The notes under the pieces are model-generated. The model worked only from the letters and a program-made list of their open reading frames with translations. It searched no databases and was not told where the DNA came from. Shown piece by piece: positions 25,111-36,397 of a DNA stretch of 64,000 nucleotides. Each line of letters opens with the position of its first letter. Position 1 is the stretch's first letter. The position numbers and the translations under genes are program-made. This stretch comes from Flaccisagitta enflata (lineage: Eukaryota > Chaetognatha > Sagittoidea > Aphragmophora), in the NCBI GenBank assembly GCA_965153355.1, contig OZ231126.1:5580001-5644000 (forward strand). The letters are read 5' to 3'.

Positions 25111-26499
25111 AGAGCCGGATCAACCATTTGCGAGGCCCTAGGCACTTGGGGAGGCGAAGCGCCCCCCCCCCTGCTACACTACCTTCTGATCACGCTAATG
25201 GAGTACACCCATTATGGAGATGTTGAAACAGATGAAACAGTTTCAACATCTCCATAATGCTTGTACTGAGTGGTAGTACCACAGATAGTGGTAGAAACCA
25301 AGCTGTGGCAGGTCTAGGCTTATTTTTTTTATATGTCTGGTTTTGTGAAAACTACACTGTAGCAGTGAAATTTTGTGGTTTAAAATTTTATAATTTAAGA
25401 GTGTAATTTTTCTCAAAACAAGCGATAATCACAGAATTTTTAGTCTAGAAGTTTTTTGACTTGAAGCCAATGATTTTATACTGAAATTAAGTAAAATCTT
25501 TAACAACAATGAAACATTTTCCATGCATCTTCTTATCAGTCATGGGTGGGCAAGGGCTGTAATGCTCAAGCAATTAGCTTGCCCAAACCATGAAGGCACA
25601 ATTTTTTAAGATATAAAAAAAAAGAAGTGTTTTTCTGGTCTTCCTTTTTTCTCTTTCACCTATTTTCTTTAACACCCTTTTTTCTTTTTTTGCTTCTTCC
25701 TTCTCTTCTTTCTTCATTTTTCTTTATCCTTTACGTATCTTTTTTTTTTTTTTTATTCATCTTATTCCTCTCTTGGGGCACAAGGCGCAAGGCCCTAGGA
25801 CGGCGAATTTTCGAAGGAAAATTAAGTGTTTCACCATACTTTTTGCATCATTATCAGGACAATAATGAAGCTGGAATGCTTTTAGTAGACATTTTGTCTC
25901 TAAAGACACCTGGTGTATACCTTTTTATCATATTCTGACCTAAAAAGTAATTTGAACTATGCGATTGACATGGAAATAAGCAGGAAAATGATGGTTTTTA
26001 GCAAATTTCTGCTTACATTTTTTTTCATTTTCTGTGGTCTAAATTCTAAGAAAGCCATACACAGGGAAATTTTGCATTTTGAAAAACATAGTTCTCTCTG
26101 TAATCGATTTGGGAAGAGAACTATGTTCTTTGTTTTTTGATATTTTCATTTTCTATGCAAATTTAGAATTTAGACCAGCCCCCTGTCAGTAACCAAAAAT
26201 GAAAAAAGTAGAAATTTTCAATAAATTTTTTTTAGTAACATTGGCTAAACTTGATCCTTCTTGCTAAATGAATGCAAATTTTTCTTTTAGATATTATGTC
26301 TGAGCTATCTGAATCATTTTTATTCACTTGTTTTTCCATTTCCATTCATTCAAAATTTCCATTTTGACCCTCTTTGAAACACAAATGTTGCCTTCGGGGG
26401 GACGCTGTCCTAGGCACTGCCTATTGTGCCTATAGGTTGATCCGGAACAGTCTTTCCGTCTCTCAATCTGTTGGTCTCGTCATTACTTTTTTTTGTTTG

Positions 26500-26604
26500 T
26501 GCGGTCTTTAGCCTCACTGCTTCGGCCCAAATATTCATGTAATTCAAATACTGGCCCTGCCCACCCGCAGGCGACTGGGCCGTGTATCCGGCCTTGTTTT
26601 CTTT
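26500..26604. mobile_element. Short dispersed element, CGCGACTAAAAA family, partial
   Basis: Inverse-orientation fragment ending CCGTGTATCCGGCCTTG. Confidence 0.55.
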
Positions 26605-26659
26605 TTCTTATCCGGCTTAGCCCTCGTCACCTTCGTCACCTTCTTATCCCCTCCTTTTT

Positions 26660-26770
26660 TGTCTTCTTCTTCTTCTTCTTCTTCTTCTTCTTCTTCTTCT
26701 TCTTCTTCTTCTTCTTCTTCTTCTTCTTCTTCTTCTTCTTCTCCTTCTTCTTCTTCTTCCCCTTCTTCCT
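26660..26770. repeat. (CTT)n microsatellite
   Basis: Over 80 bases of TTC, then interrupted units. Reading frames rich in Ser, Phe, Lys or Glu here are artefacts. Confidence 0.95.
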
Positions 26771-27183
26771 TCCCTTCTTCTTTTCTATTTTCATATTCTT
26801 TTTGTTGTTTTTTTGTTTTCGGAGGTACTGCATCCACTGTAGTGACACCTTCTGTCTCTTTGTGCCTTTTGTTCGGCAATATGTCAGCGCCCATGGTCGC
26901 ACGCCGTAAATTTTCTGATAAATTTTTTCGTAATTTTAATATTTAGTAATGATTATTTCCACCTCGCGGGGCTCCGGACGTCGCTAATTTTCTGCTATTA
27001 TTGTCCTCTTGACCGTGCAGCGGGCTTCCAGTAGTCTGTTTTTATGATATTGGTGTTATCCTTGCGGTCAGTTGGTTTTCCCCTCGCTGTGGTTGCGTAA
27101 CATTTCACTCGTTCTACCCGTTTCCTTATCACCTTTACTTCCTTACGTCCCCAGGTCCGATCGCCGCCGTGCCATTTTCCACT

Positions 27184-27352
27184 ATGGGAGACGACAATAA
27201 AGAAGTAGACATCTTTCGAGACACTCTCTTACGGTACGCGGGATACGCAAATGAAGTCGGTGAAGCGTTTAGAGCCCTCACACCAAAGGTTTTCGTTCAC
27301 GGAACATACGTTGTCGCCAGCGCTTATGTTCTCGCCGATGCAACCGACAAAG
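27184..27352 (+). CDS. MTFP1: MTFP1 exon 1
   Basis: 56 codons plus one base. Donor AAG/GTAAGT. Contains LRYAGYANEVGEAFRALTP and the first hydrophobic segment. Confidence 0.95.
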
Positions 27353-28933
27353 GTAAGTTGATGATATGTAGGCTACACAAGTGAATTGGCTGCAGGATCC
27401 TTTGCCTGACAACACCATCAATTCATAGGGAAATCTATGAATATTGAAAGTGTATATACGAACAGTTAAACTCCGCTCCAACGATTTTCAGGGGACCAAT
27501 AGATTTTATCTATTTTAGGCGAAATTTTGTGGGAACTGGTTGAAGGATCCAAGAATTAGTATCTGTTATAGGCGGAATTCCGTTAAAAGCGGGTCCGTTA
27601 GAGCGGGGTTCAACTGTATACATTGACTCTACTTTTGCTGCTACCGGATGCCATCATAGGCGTTTGTCATTATGAGCTCGTACTCGTCGACCTGCCAATA
27701 TCGTGTACTTGTCAATGTCTAACGAATCTATTACGTAGTTGTCACTTAACTTCATCTTTCGTAGCCATAAAGGCGAATAAAAAGCCTTACGCGGATGACT
27801 CGAAGCGTACTGCGGCGGTGGCTGTTGGATTCGTCGACTCGTTAGTGTGGCAGGCCTTCGCTTCCGTCATCGTCCCAGGATTCACCATCAATAGGACATG
27901 TGCGGGCTCGCTATGGACCATGGAGAAGGTCAGGTTTTAATAGCTAATAGCTCGGTACTTTAAGATAGGTATAGATGAGTAGCCAAAATCTGTAGCTTTG
28001 CCCCCTACAGCTTGCACCATGGCCATCGAGTGGTCATGTGGGATTTCCATCAAAAGCTCATGTTACCATCAGTAGGTATCGCTTTTCATGAGTTAGCCCA
28101 GTACTTGAAATTAAATACAGCGCCTCTAAAGGTAACAAAGCCAACACCTTAGTCGTGTGCGGTTGTTAGGACCATTAGACCAAAAGACTAAAAGATTAAA
28201 AGACTAAGACTAAATGTAAATAGTCTTGAAATAACTTACAATGACATGAAATTTCGTTTACAAACAGACGAGAAAAAGCTAAACAAACCAAAGCGTGACA
28301 GACGGACCGACCGACGGATCGACGGACAGAGCGGGTCATAGTCGCGTGCACGCGACTAAAAACTCGAGTTAGTGTTGTTGAAATGGCTGCTTTTATCCCC
28401 TTGAGCCTAATGATTCTTAGGCCTGTCTCTTGGTTGAAATGGAATGATCGCCTTGATGGCGCCACTTCTTTTTATATGATACCCCATTTGACCATAGATA
28501 TATTCTGTATATTATACAGCGCCTCTCATACGGGCTGTAGGGGCGCTGCTAGCGATTTCAGCCAGCAGCTACCCACTATTCTCGTATTTTCATTCCGTTT
28601 GGGCAATTTCTTTCAATCATAAGTTTGTCCTCCCAATTTTCTTTCCTGCAAACTTCTCTCCTTTGTTCTCTCTCTTTCGAGCTTTCTTTCTTTCGAGCTT
28701 TTTCTTTTTCTCTCTTTCTATATTTCTTTCTTTCTCTCTCACTCACACTCACTCTCACTCTCACTCCCTCTCACTCTCTGTCTCTCCAGGTAATTCCCAA
28801 GGTTCCATTGACAACGCGTAAATGGATCACTACGTTTATCGGCTTGGGCATGATTCCTCTCATCATTCATCCCATCGACAACGGCGTTCATTACGTCATG
28901 GATCAGTCCATTCGTAAAGTTTATCCCAATTGA
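27184..28933 (+). CDS. MTFP1: Mitochondrial fission process protein 1
   Basis: Exons 27184-27352, 27765-27928 and 28790-28933 (phases 1 and 0) encode 158 residues, close to the usual length of about 165. MTFP1 (MTP18) is an inner mitochondrial membrane protein that promotes fission and affects membrane permeability. Family hallmarks are RDTLLRYAGYANEVGEAFR, a first membrane segment ending YVLADATDK, then FVDSLVWQAFASVIVPGFTI, and IIHPIDNGVHYVMD close to the C-terminus RKVYPN. The start is the ATG at 27184, placed 11 residues before the conserved RDTLLRY; an earlier in-frame GTG is unlikely. A CAG at 27152-27154 could be the acceptor of a 5' untranslated exon. ZNF598 follows 1.1 kb downstream on the same strand. 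Confidence 0.95.
27458..27618. mobile_element. Pogo/Tigger-like MITE in MTFP1 intron 1
   Basis: AACAGTTAAACTCCGCTCC at the left and AGAGCGGGGTTCAACTGTA at the right, as in the copy at 5525-5705. Confidence 0.68.
27765..27928 (+). CDS. MTFP1: MTFP1 exon 2
   Basis: Acceptor CTTTCGTAG, donor AAG/GTCAGG. Encodes a short Lys-rich loop, then VDSLVWQAFASVIVPGFTIN. Confidence 0.95.
28150..28366. mobile_element. Short dispersed element in MTFP1 intron 2, degenerate
   Basis: Ends GTCGCGTGCACGCGACTAAA after a GACGGACCGACCGACGG run; the left part is diverged. Confidence 0.55.
28790..28933 (+). CDS. MTFP1: MTFP1 exon 3
   Basis: Acceptor CTCTCCAG, directly preceded by about 110 bases of CT-rich repeat that serves as an extended polypyrimidine tract. 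Encodes TTRKWITTFIGLGMIPLIIH and the C-terminus, stop TGA. Confidence 0.95.
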   Translation, partial: VIPKVPLTTRKWITTFIGLGMIPLIIHPIDNGVHYVMDQSIRKVYPN

Positions 28934-30035
28934 CATGCGACTGAAATCGTACGTGGAGATTAACGAACCTTTGTACTCATTGTAATTGAGTGCTTCAAAA
29001 CTGATAAATTCGGGAGCAACATGACTCATGTGAATTACCCTTGTGTACTTCACTATTTTTTAAAGGCCCACGAGTTGGCTTGAAATGAGAACCGGGATTG
29101 TTAAGGTCATTAGAAATGAGAGCGATCGACGCGTCCCCAATGGCTCTTCACACGTGCGTGCAAGATTGCATGCTCAGCGCTTATCTCTACACGTCTGAGA
29201 ACACAACATGCATTTATCAAGCGACTATACTAATTGATGAACACTACTTTCTCCCACTCATTACTAAGCCGATAACGGATTACATATTATTTCTACCCCG
29301 CGTATTACGGCGAATCTCTCGACTACATTAAAACTTTTTCTCCACACATTACGAGCCTTATTATCCACATTCACTGGAGATCCCCTGGATAAACACCAGT
29401 TTCCTAGTCATTATCTTAAACTTATGTAACCATTTACTCATCGATCTATCTACGTGTGAGAACGCGAGTGTTTAAACGGATGGATGTGAACTGAATTTTG
29501 CTAATTTCTATCGATTGCTGTCTCGTAGATTTAAAGTGTGCCGAAATTCTGGATGTGTCGATGATTTTAATATTTTTTTCAATCGCACTTTTCTCCAGGC
29601 TTTGTTGTTATCTTTCAAGAATGTATATTCTCCCGAGCTTGTTAATTGTTTGCCTCCCTTTGTCGTTGATTTTATCACTATTTATTTGATGATTGCTGAC
29701 TAACGCAGAAATATCAAGCAAGTAGCTAGAATCATTAACGGCTTTAAGAATAATTTTATTGATAATCGCTACGGGGAACTGAGAAGTAAAAATCCATCAC
29801 CGGGAGTAAAGAATATCCGGAAAAAACTGCTGAAAAAAAAAGTACACAAAACATAACAGCAACCAAATCAGTGAATAAACTTGAACGATTAAGTAAAGAA
29901 GAGAACCCAACTAAGACTGTAAGACATAGCATCCAGACTTTGATCTAGCTACCGTCCAGAGGGGTTTGACACCGAACTCATTGCGGAGAAGTTGTAACTC
30001 TTGGAGTTTGCGGAGCTTCACTGCGGCGATATAGG
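28934..30035. other. MTFP1-ZNF598 intergenic region
   Basis: Holds the MTFP1 3' flank and the ZNF598 promoter region. I see no exon or clear regulatory motif. Confidence 0.5.
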
Positions 30036-30178
30036 ATGGCCTCTGCCGACGTGATTTGCGACTTGTGTCGCGATCCCATCGAAATTTACGCGACCGGCAG
30101 CTGCGATCATTCCATCTGTCACACCTGCGCCACCAGAATGAGGGTCCTTTGCAAACAAAACTACTGCTCCATTTGCAG
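30036..30178 (+). CDS. ZNF598: ZNF598 exon 1: RING finger
   Basis: Starts at ATG 30036 (MASADVICDLC) and ends inside the last RING Cys motif at CAG/GTATAG. The reading frame requires this first donor: reading on gives RYRPLE and a TGA. Confidence 0.93.
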
Positions 30179-31176
30179 GTATAGGCCACTAGAATGAGGG
30201 TCCTATGCAAAGAAAAGTACTGCTCCATATGCAGGTATGTGTCACCAGAATGAGGGTCCTATGCAAACAAAACTACTGCTCCATTTGCAGGTATAGGCCA
30301 CTAGAATGAGGGTCCTATGCAATCAAAACTAATGCTCCATTTGCAGGTATGTGCCACCAGAATGAGAGGCCTATGTAAACAAAACTACTGCTCCATTTGC
30401 AGGTGTGTGCCACTAGAATGAAGGTCCTATGCAATCAATACTACTGCTCCATTTGCAGGTATAGGCCACTAGAATGAGGGTCCTGTGCAAACAAAACTAC
30501 TGCTCCATTTGCAGGTATGTCCCTGGGGGACCGGGGAAGGCTCTGGAATCATTCCATCGCTCCATTCGCGGATGAAAAGCCGAGGAGCGATGTTGTTGGT
30601 CCGTATGTTGATATTTTGCCATTCACGATTCGTTGAATTCTGACATTCATTCTGATTTGATGATGTTGCAGTGTTGATGTGTACGGTTTTGCCGATCTTC
30701 CTCGTCTGGGGTAGGTTCGTGGCTGAGCTTCATGACACCTTAATTCCTGTAAATTTTTTGTCAACAATTCTTGTTTAAGTGAAAGCTGACAATTGTCATC
30801 TCCTGTCCATAGGACTGAGCTCTCTGAGATGGTTTTCGGTTGGGAGAGTCGGAAGTTTTCTTGGTACTCCGCCAAGTCGTCGACTTTGTTGGTCGATAAG
30901 CTGCACCCGGGATTCAAATTCGAAGACCGAGACGTCAGGTAAGTGGAGAGACTTGGACGTATAACTAGATCCAATTACGTGGTGAAAATGAGACGCGCTG
31001 TAACCGCAAAAAAAAAAAATTCACTCTCGAAAGGCACTGGATTCCTCACTGGATTTCTAGATCTATGAGTTAGCCTATCGATTTTTAGATGCGTCCTCGT
31101 ATCTCTAAAAGAGGCTTTGTCCGTCTGTTGGTCCGTCCGTGGCGTGTTTTTTTTTGGGGGGTGCGTAAAATCGAGC

Positions 31177-31272
<96 letters not shown>

Positions 31273-34200
31273 GTGCGCTATTACAAGCCCCTTCACAAGA
31301 AGAAAGCGCAAAGGATGCATCTAAAGCGCGATTTTACATTAGACTGAATTGAAATCTAATGAAACGACTGAAATGACTGAAATGACTGAATTGATTTTAC
31401 ATAAGACTGAATTGAAATCTAATGAAATGATAGTGAAAAGAACGCACGGCGAGTTTGATTGATGCCCCTAATGTAGTTACTTAACAGTTAGCAGTCACCG
31501 CCTTCCACCACAACAGCATCGATAATTCCCTGATAAAACTTTTATACCGTGCCTTTTTAAATTCAGGCGACGCTTCCAAGCGTTATTAGAGCATCAATGT
31601 CATTTATGCGACGCGGATCCTTGTCTGACATTCGCTCTCCTAAAAACTCACTACACTCGGAATCATTCCTTGTTCTTCTGCGATCTCTGCCTGAAACATC
31701 TCGACTTGTTCTCTCACGAACGGAGAGTGTATGACCGGTGAGTTACAAGCGACAAGTCGTTCGGCACCTAAAGTATGCCAGTAAATGTGTGTTGGTAGTC
31801 TTTTGATTGGTGAGTGTTGTCGGTTTGACAGTCGAGTAGTGTCTTTCGAGGTGAATTGCATGACTGCACGTCAGTGAGTGAAACATTTGTCATTGAGTAA
31901 TGTCAATGAGTAAGTGGTAGAAGAGATTGTTTGAGAAGGGGAACGGATTGGAATGGGCGGCGCCAATGTTATGCCATAAAATGTGTTGCTAGTCTTATGC
32001 TTGGTAAGTGGTGCGAGTTTGACTGTCGAGTGATGTCATGCGAACCGAATGGCGCGCTAGTGAAAGAGACGTAAGCAAGCGAGTCGAAGGAGAGGTTGAA
32101 ATGGCCGCTTGTTCTCTGTGGAGTGCCCTGCCATATAATGAAGCCCCTTCCCATTCGTATTTGTTTTCGTATTTAACTGCAGCAAAGAGTTGGCTCGTCA
32201 TCGTCGTGAGGGTGACACGGAGGACCGATCCCATCGAGGGCATCCACTCTGCGAGTTTTGCGACGAGCGATATTTCGACAACGACGAACTCATGAAGCAT
32301 TTGAGAACCGAACATTACTTCTGCCATTTCTGCGAACACGATGGCGTCAATAACCAATACTACGCCACTTACTCTGATCTCAAAGGTGAATTTGTTTTGG
32401 TCGACTGTATTCGCATTGGCAGTTTAACAACGTCAGGTGTTCATTGCGAATGTATTCTTTTAAATGAAAATCAGTAAGGTGGGCGATGGAGGTATGTGCG
32501 ATTCGCGAGAAATTCTATCGGTGTTGATATTAGATATTGCGTCTTGCTAATCAAACTTACATTTTCTGTACTCTCGTCACTGTTTCCATTATTTTTACTT
32601 TGCCTCAGTTAAGCAAATTTGCTCTGTACCTTGCCTAGGCAAAGAGGTGCATGCAACTACACGACAGTTCACAATTATGATTTCTGGCTCAAACGTCTAG
32701 AAGCATGACATGAGCGTGTATTTAAAATTTCAAGGCAATAGCATCAATATTTTAGAAATTACAGCCGTTTTTATATATGACAAGAAAAAAGAAAAAACCG
32801 ACAGTGTTTTTCTCCATTCTCACGGAACTTGCCCCCAATACAAATTTCAAATTTAAAAAAAAAGTATTTTCCAGGGTATTGGATCTAGGCAAATTAAGTC
32901 ATTTCCTATCGATTGCACCCCACTTTTAAAGACAATTTTTGAAAAAAATATTTTGTAAAAATTCTTAGAGGCCCCAAGTAAAAATACTCTAAAATTTTCT
33001 AGGATTTCTGAAAAAAAAATAATTTTCAGGGTATTGGATCTAGGCGAATTGGGTCATATCCTATCAATTGCACCCTACTTTTGAAGACCATTTTCCAAAA
33101 AAAAATTTTTGATTTTTTTCCAAGTCGCGACAAAAAAATTTCCAAGTTTTTTTTAAAAAAGTCAAATTTCAAGATTTTGGATCTAGGCGAATTAGGTCAT
33201 TTCCAATTTATTGCACCCCACTTATTTTTTTCAAAAAAAATTCTTTTGGGTTTTTTTTGGGGGCCCTTAGGGCCCCCTTAGAAGTCAAAACATTTTGGCT
33301 TACTGAGAGAATGCCGCGTAAGAAATCGAATCTCTGTCAAATAAAACCAAGAACATCTACATCGGTTGTGATTTACGCCTGTCGTGAGTCTAGACACTTC
33401 AGGGGGCGAGTTTTTTTCAAACAGAGATGCGAATCCAGCCTTATAATTTTAAAGTAGTAGCTCGTCCCCTACCTTGCCTTTATCAACTTTTTCTGTGCGA
33501 GCAGGGCCTACATTACATGTAGAATAATTTGTAATCATTGCCGTTTAAAATGTTTTCCGTCCTTGTTAGATCACTTCAAATCGAGTCATTTCCTGTGTGA
33601 GGAGGGTGAATGTGCCTCAGCGCAGTTCACCAACGCGTTTCGAAGTGAGATCGACTTGAAGGCTCATCTCGGTTCCGCGCACAAGGACAACTACAAACAC
33701 AAAGGAAAACTCAAGCGCGATCTGCAACTGGATCTGGATTTCGGACCTCAATCTAGGTTTGCACGTTTGACAAACGTTTGTCTACGTATTTTTTCATCAT
33801 TTTTAGTTGCGGACACGCGACTCTGAGGCTGTGTCGGTCATTTGGTCTGTCGGTCCGTTTGTCCGTTGGTCCGTCAGCACTAGTCAAAAAGTGGGAAAAA
33901 GTGTTACTGTCTGACTAGTCTAGCCTTTCAGACATCGTTTTCAACCGATGTCAAGCGACTGAAATCGTCCATATGTATTCACATTACAATTGAACCCCAC
34001 TCCAATAGTCTCGCTTCAAACGGAATTCCGCCTATGACAGATGTTGATTTTTTATTTCTTCTGCTAGTTTTCTTTTATTTCTTTTATTAGCTATTATAAA
34101 ATTAAAGTCTTTAACAAATGAAATTTAATGGTCCCTTCAAATCCGTTGGAGTGGCATTGAACTGTATTTTCTATTCACTTATATTTTTCTTTACTTGCGT

Positions 34201-36192
34201 TCGTTTTACTGAATAGGGGATTGCCTGGTCGTGGACGCGGGCGGGAACGAGATCGGGGTGAAGAGGCGCCGCGCGGTCGAGGCCGAGGCCGAGACGACCG
34301 AGACAGTCCTAGGACAGTCGGCAAACTAGACAGGACTACGCTAGACGATGGAGGAGGCGGAGGCGGAGGAGGAGAGACGCCTAACAGGTCGGTGACTAAG
34401 TTATCGTCTTTTCTCTCTCTTGATTCAAAACTGGCGCTCTATCTCGGTAACACGTCCCTCCCTTTCACACCCACCTCCCATCCTTTCACACCCACCTCCC
34501 AGTCCTTTTAAGCCAACCATTTTACATTGTGATCGTTCCTCATCTCTTTGATTTTTAGGCTTGCCCTTCTACAGAAGCTGTTCGTTTGGTCTTATCCGTC
34601 TGTCGATATATACATATGTGTGCACATGTGGACGATGCTGTCCCCTGCGTGAACGAAATCTTCTGATATTTTCTGTTTCTTCTGCTTCATTTCCTTTCAG
34701 AAACAGTCCACTTCCTGAAACGACTTTTCGATTGGATGAAGTGGCCGAGTTTCCGACGCTTGACAATACCAAGCCCATTCCCCAGTCAACGACCCCGGCT
34801 GTTTCCAAATCAAAACCAGTCCGGTATGATGCATTGACACGTCTTCTTAGGCGAGTGTATTTTACTATCTTAACTATACATATATTTGATAAGGGCAGTA
34901 AGGCGTAACGAGAGTTCTGGTGATTTCTTATGAAGATGTGGTTTTGTAGTATTAATACGTAGATGACCACGCTGGGGCCAATGGTTTTAAATATTTGCTT
35001 AGGAGCAACTGTTCCAAAGATGATTCTGTTTAAGTATTTGCACGATCTTGGATTCGACCTTGGCGGCTTTTACATTCATGTCAATTGCGTGTTTACTTTC
35101 TATGCACATCTTCATGCCGTCACTAGGGGGCTGGGGGCTGTGACTTTACAGCCCTTCCCTCCTCCAATACTCATCCCCCACCTGCCTATCATCCTCCAAT
35201 GCAGGGAAGAAGAAGAAACTTACATCGTATTCTCTGAGAGTGTGGATCCTAAAACTATGAAGCCCAAAGAAGGATCAGCGGCAAAAGTCTCCTCTGGATT
35301 GAAAGCGTTCAGGACGGTTTGGACCAACGACAGCGGAATCGACAATGATCAGGTGAATGACAATGAACTAGGTCAAGCTGAGAGACGCGCTCAGGATGGT
35401 TTAGACCAACGACAGCGGAATCGACAATGATCGGGTGAATGACAATAAACTAGGTCAAGCTGAGAGTCACGCTCAGGACGGTTTGGACCAACGACAGCGG
35501 AATTGACAATGATCAGGTGAATGACAATAAACTAGGTCAAGTTGAATCGCGTTCAGGACGGTTTAGACCAACAACAGCGGAATCGACAATGATCAGGTGA
35601 ATGACAATAAACTGGGTCAAGCTGAGAGTCGCGCTCAGGACGGTTTGGACCAACGACAGCGGAATCGACAATGATCAGGTAAATGACAATAAACAAGGTC
35701 AAGCTGAGTCGCACTCAGGACGGTTTAGACCAACGACAGCGGAATCGACAATGATCAGGTGAATGACGATGAACTAAGTCGAGCTGAGGGTCGCGTGTGA
35801 GTGTAGAAGTGAGCTATAGCTACAAAAAGAAGTAAGCGACTGCCGACCAACCGCTTATAGATGTGTAAAATGCATTTCAGTCAGAACCTAGAGGGTATGT
35901 CCGTCTGTCTGTTCGTCCTTCAGCCAGTTCAACATGCAAGTTCTTATTGATGGTTGGAGATGATTCATTCACAAGGAGACGTCTTTCTAATTTTTCACGA
36001 CTCTTTATCTCATCTCTACTTTAGGCGGCCTTTCCAACGTTGGGTGAGAGTTTACAACCGAAGAAAAAGTCTGAGCCGCCTCCAAAAGAAACGCCCACAT
36101 CCAAACAGCAAAACTCGGGCTGGACTCTGGTCGACGACGACGATGACGACCATCCGTGGTCTCAACCACAACCACAACCACAACCAAAAAAC
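30036..36192 (+). CDS. ZNF598: E3 ubiquitin-protein ligase ZNF598 homologue
   Basis: Nine exons with consistent phases encode at least 480 residues: 30036-30178, 30813-30938, 31567-31737, 32183-32385, 33570-33756, 34217-34387, 34701-34823, 35205-35352, 36025-36192. ZNF598 recognises collided ribosomes and ubiquitinates small-subunit proteins to start ribosome quality control. The RING is C8, C11, C23, H25, C28, C31, C44, C47. About five Cys2His2-like fingers follow (residues about 93-250), then an Arg/Gly-rich stretch, two FPTL motifs (AEFPTLDN and AAFPTLGE) and an Asp-run/Gln-Pro tail. The exon 9 donor AAC/GTGAGT shows that coding continues; a possible last exon is 36317-36397. Two donors are embedded in tandem repeats. 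Confidence 0.93.
30130..30530 (+). repeat. 56-bp tandem repeat of RING-exon end and donor, seven copies
   Basis: Unit AGAATGAGGGTCCTATGCAA... ending CTCCATTTGCAG/GTATRK. Donor positions 30179, 30235, 30291, 30347, 30403, 30459 and 30515 are exactly 56 bases apart. Each unit holds both an acceptor-like TTTGCAG and a donor-like GTATGT or GTATAG. Confidence 0.95.
30813..30938 (+). CDS. ZNF598: ZNF598 exon 2
   Basis: 42 codons between GTCCATAG and CAG/GTAAGT. Encodes MVFGWESRKFSWYSAKSSTL and FKFEDRDVR, the conserved linker after the RING. Confidence 0.9.
31567..31737 (+). CDS. ZNF598: ZNF598 exon 3: zinc fingers
   Basis: Encodes CHLCDADPCLTFALLKTHYT and HSLFFCDLCLKHLDLFSHER. Acceptor AAATTCAG, donor CCG/GTGAGT. 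Confidence 0.93.
32183..32385 (+). CDS. ZNF598: ZNF598 exon 4: zinc fingers
   Basis: Encodes KELARHRREGD, then CEFCDERYFDNDELMKHLRT and FCHFCEHDGVNNQYYATYSD. Acceptor AACTGCAG, donor AAG/GTGAAT. Confidence 0.94.
32820..33300. repeat. Imperfect repeat of about 150 bp in ZNF598 intron 4
   Basis: Three diverged units share GTATTGGATCTAGGCAAATT (or GCGAATT) and ATTGCACCCCACTT. No coding potential. Confidence 0.7.
33570..33756 (+). CDS. ZNF598: ZNF598 exon 5: zinc finger
   Basis: Encodes HFKSSHFLCEEGEC, FRSEIDLKAHLGSAH and a basic/acidic tail (KLKRDLQLDLDFGPQSR). Acceptor CTTGTTAG, donor TAG/GTTTGC (weak). Confidence 0.9.
33985..34166. mobile_element. Pogo/Tigger-like MITE in ZNF598 intron 5
   Basis: Ends TACAATTGAACCCCACTCC and GGAGTGGCATTGAACTGTA. 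Confidence 0.65.
34217..34387 (+). CDS. ZNF598: ZNF598 exon 6: Arg/Gly-rich
   Basis: 57 codons of GRGRGRERDRG-type sequence and a Gly run, phase 2 at both ends. Acceptor TGAATAG, donor CAG/GTCGGT. Confidence 0.82.
34701..34823 (+). CDS. ZNF598: ZNF598 exon 7: first FPTL motif
   Basis: Encodes RLDEVAEFPTLDNTKPIPQS. Acceptor TTCCTTTCAG, donor CCG/GTATGA. Confidence 0.85.
35205..35352 (+). CDS. ZNF598: ZNF598 exon 8
   Basis: Encodes EEEETYIVFSESVD through FRTVWTNDSGIDNDQ. Acceptor CCAATGCAG, donor CAG/GTGAAT. The last 75 bases and the donor recur five more times in the intron. Confidence 0.82.
35290..35775 (+). repeat. About 82-bp tandem repeat of exon 8 end and donor, six copies
   Basis: The unit contains GACCAACGACAGCGGAATCG and GATCAG/GTGAAT. 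Donors lie at 35353, 35435, 35517, 35597, 35679 and 35759 (steps 82, 82, 80, 82, 80). An in-frame TGA occurs 26 codons after the first donor. Confidence 0.95.
36025..36192 (+). CDS. ZNF598: ZNF598 exon 9: second FPTL motif and QP tail
   Basis: Encodes AAFPTLGESLQPKKKSEPPP, GWTLVDDDDDDHPW and a QPQPQP run. Acceptor TACTTTAG, donor AAC/GTGAGT. Confidence 0.85.
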
Positions 36193-36316
36193 GTGAGTAC
36201 AAGATAGTAACCCCATCCAAAAACGATCTCACGTGATCATAATCATAACCAGAGGGCGTGAGTGAATGGCCATCTCTGACCGCATCGATAATCTGAAAGC
36301 GTGTTTTCATTCACAG

Positions 36317-36397
36317 TTCATGAATGGGCACCTTATGTTTAAAATGAAATTGCACAAATCATTCGCTATACACTCGTCTGTCTCTTTCTGCGTCTAG
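36317..36397 (+). CDS. ZNF598: Possible terminal ZNF598 exon
   Basis: Acceptor CATTCACAG at the right phase, then 26 codons and TAG. The sequence (FMNGHLMFKMKLHKSF) has no feature I know from the family. An exon farther right could be used instead. Confidence 0.3.
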   Translation, partial: FMNGHLMFKMKLHKSFAIHSSVSFCV

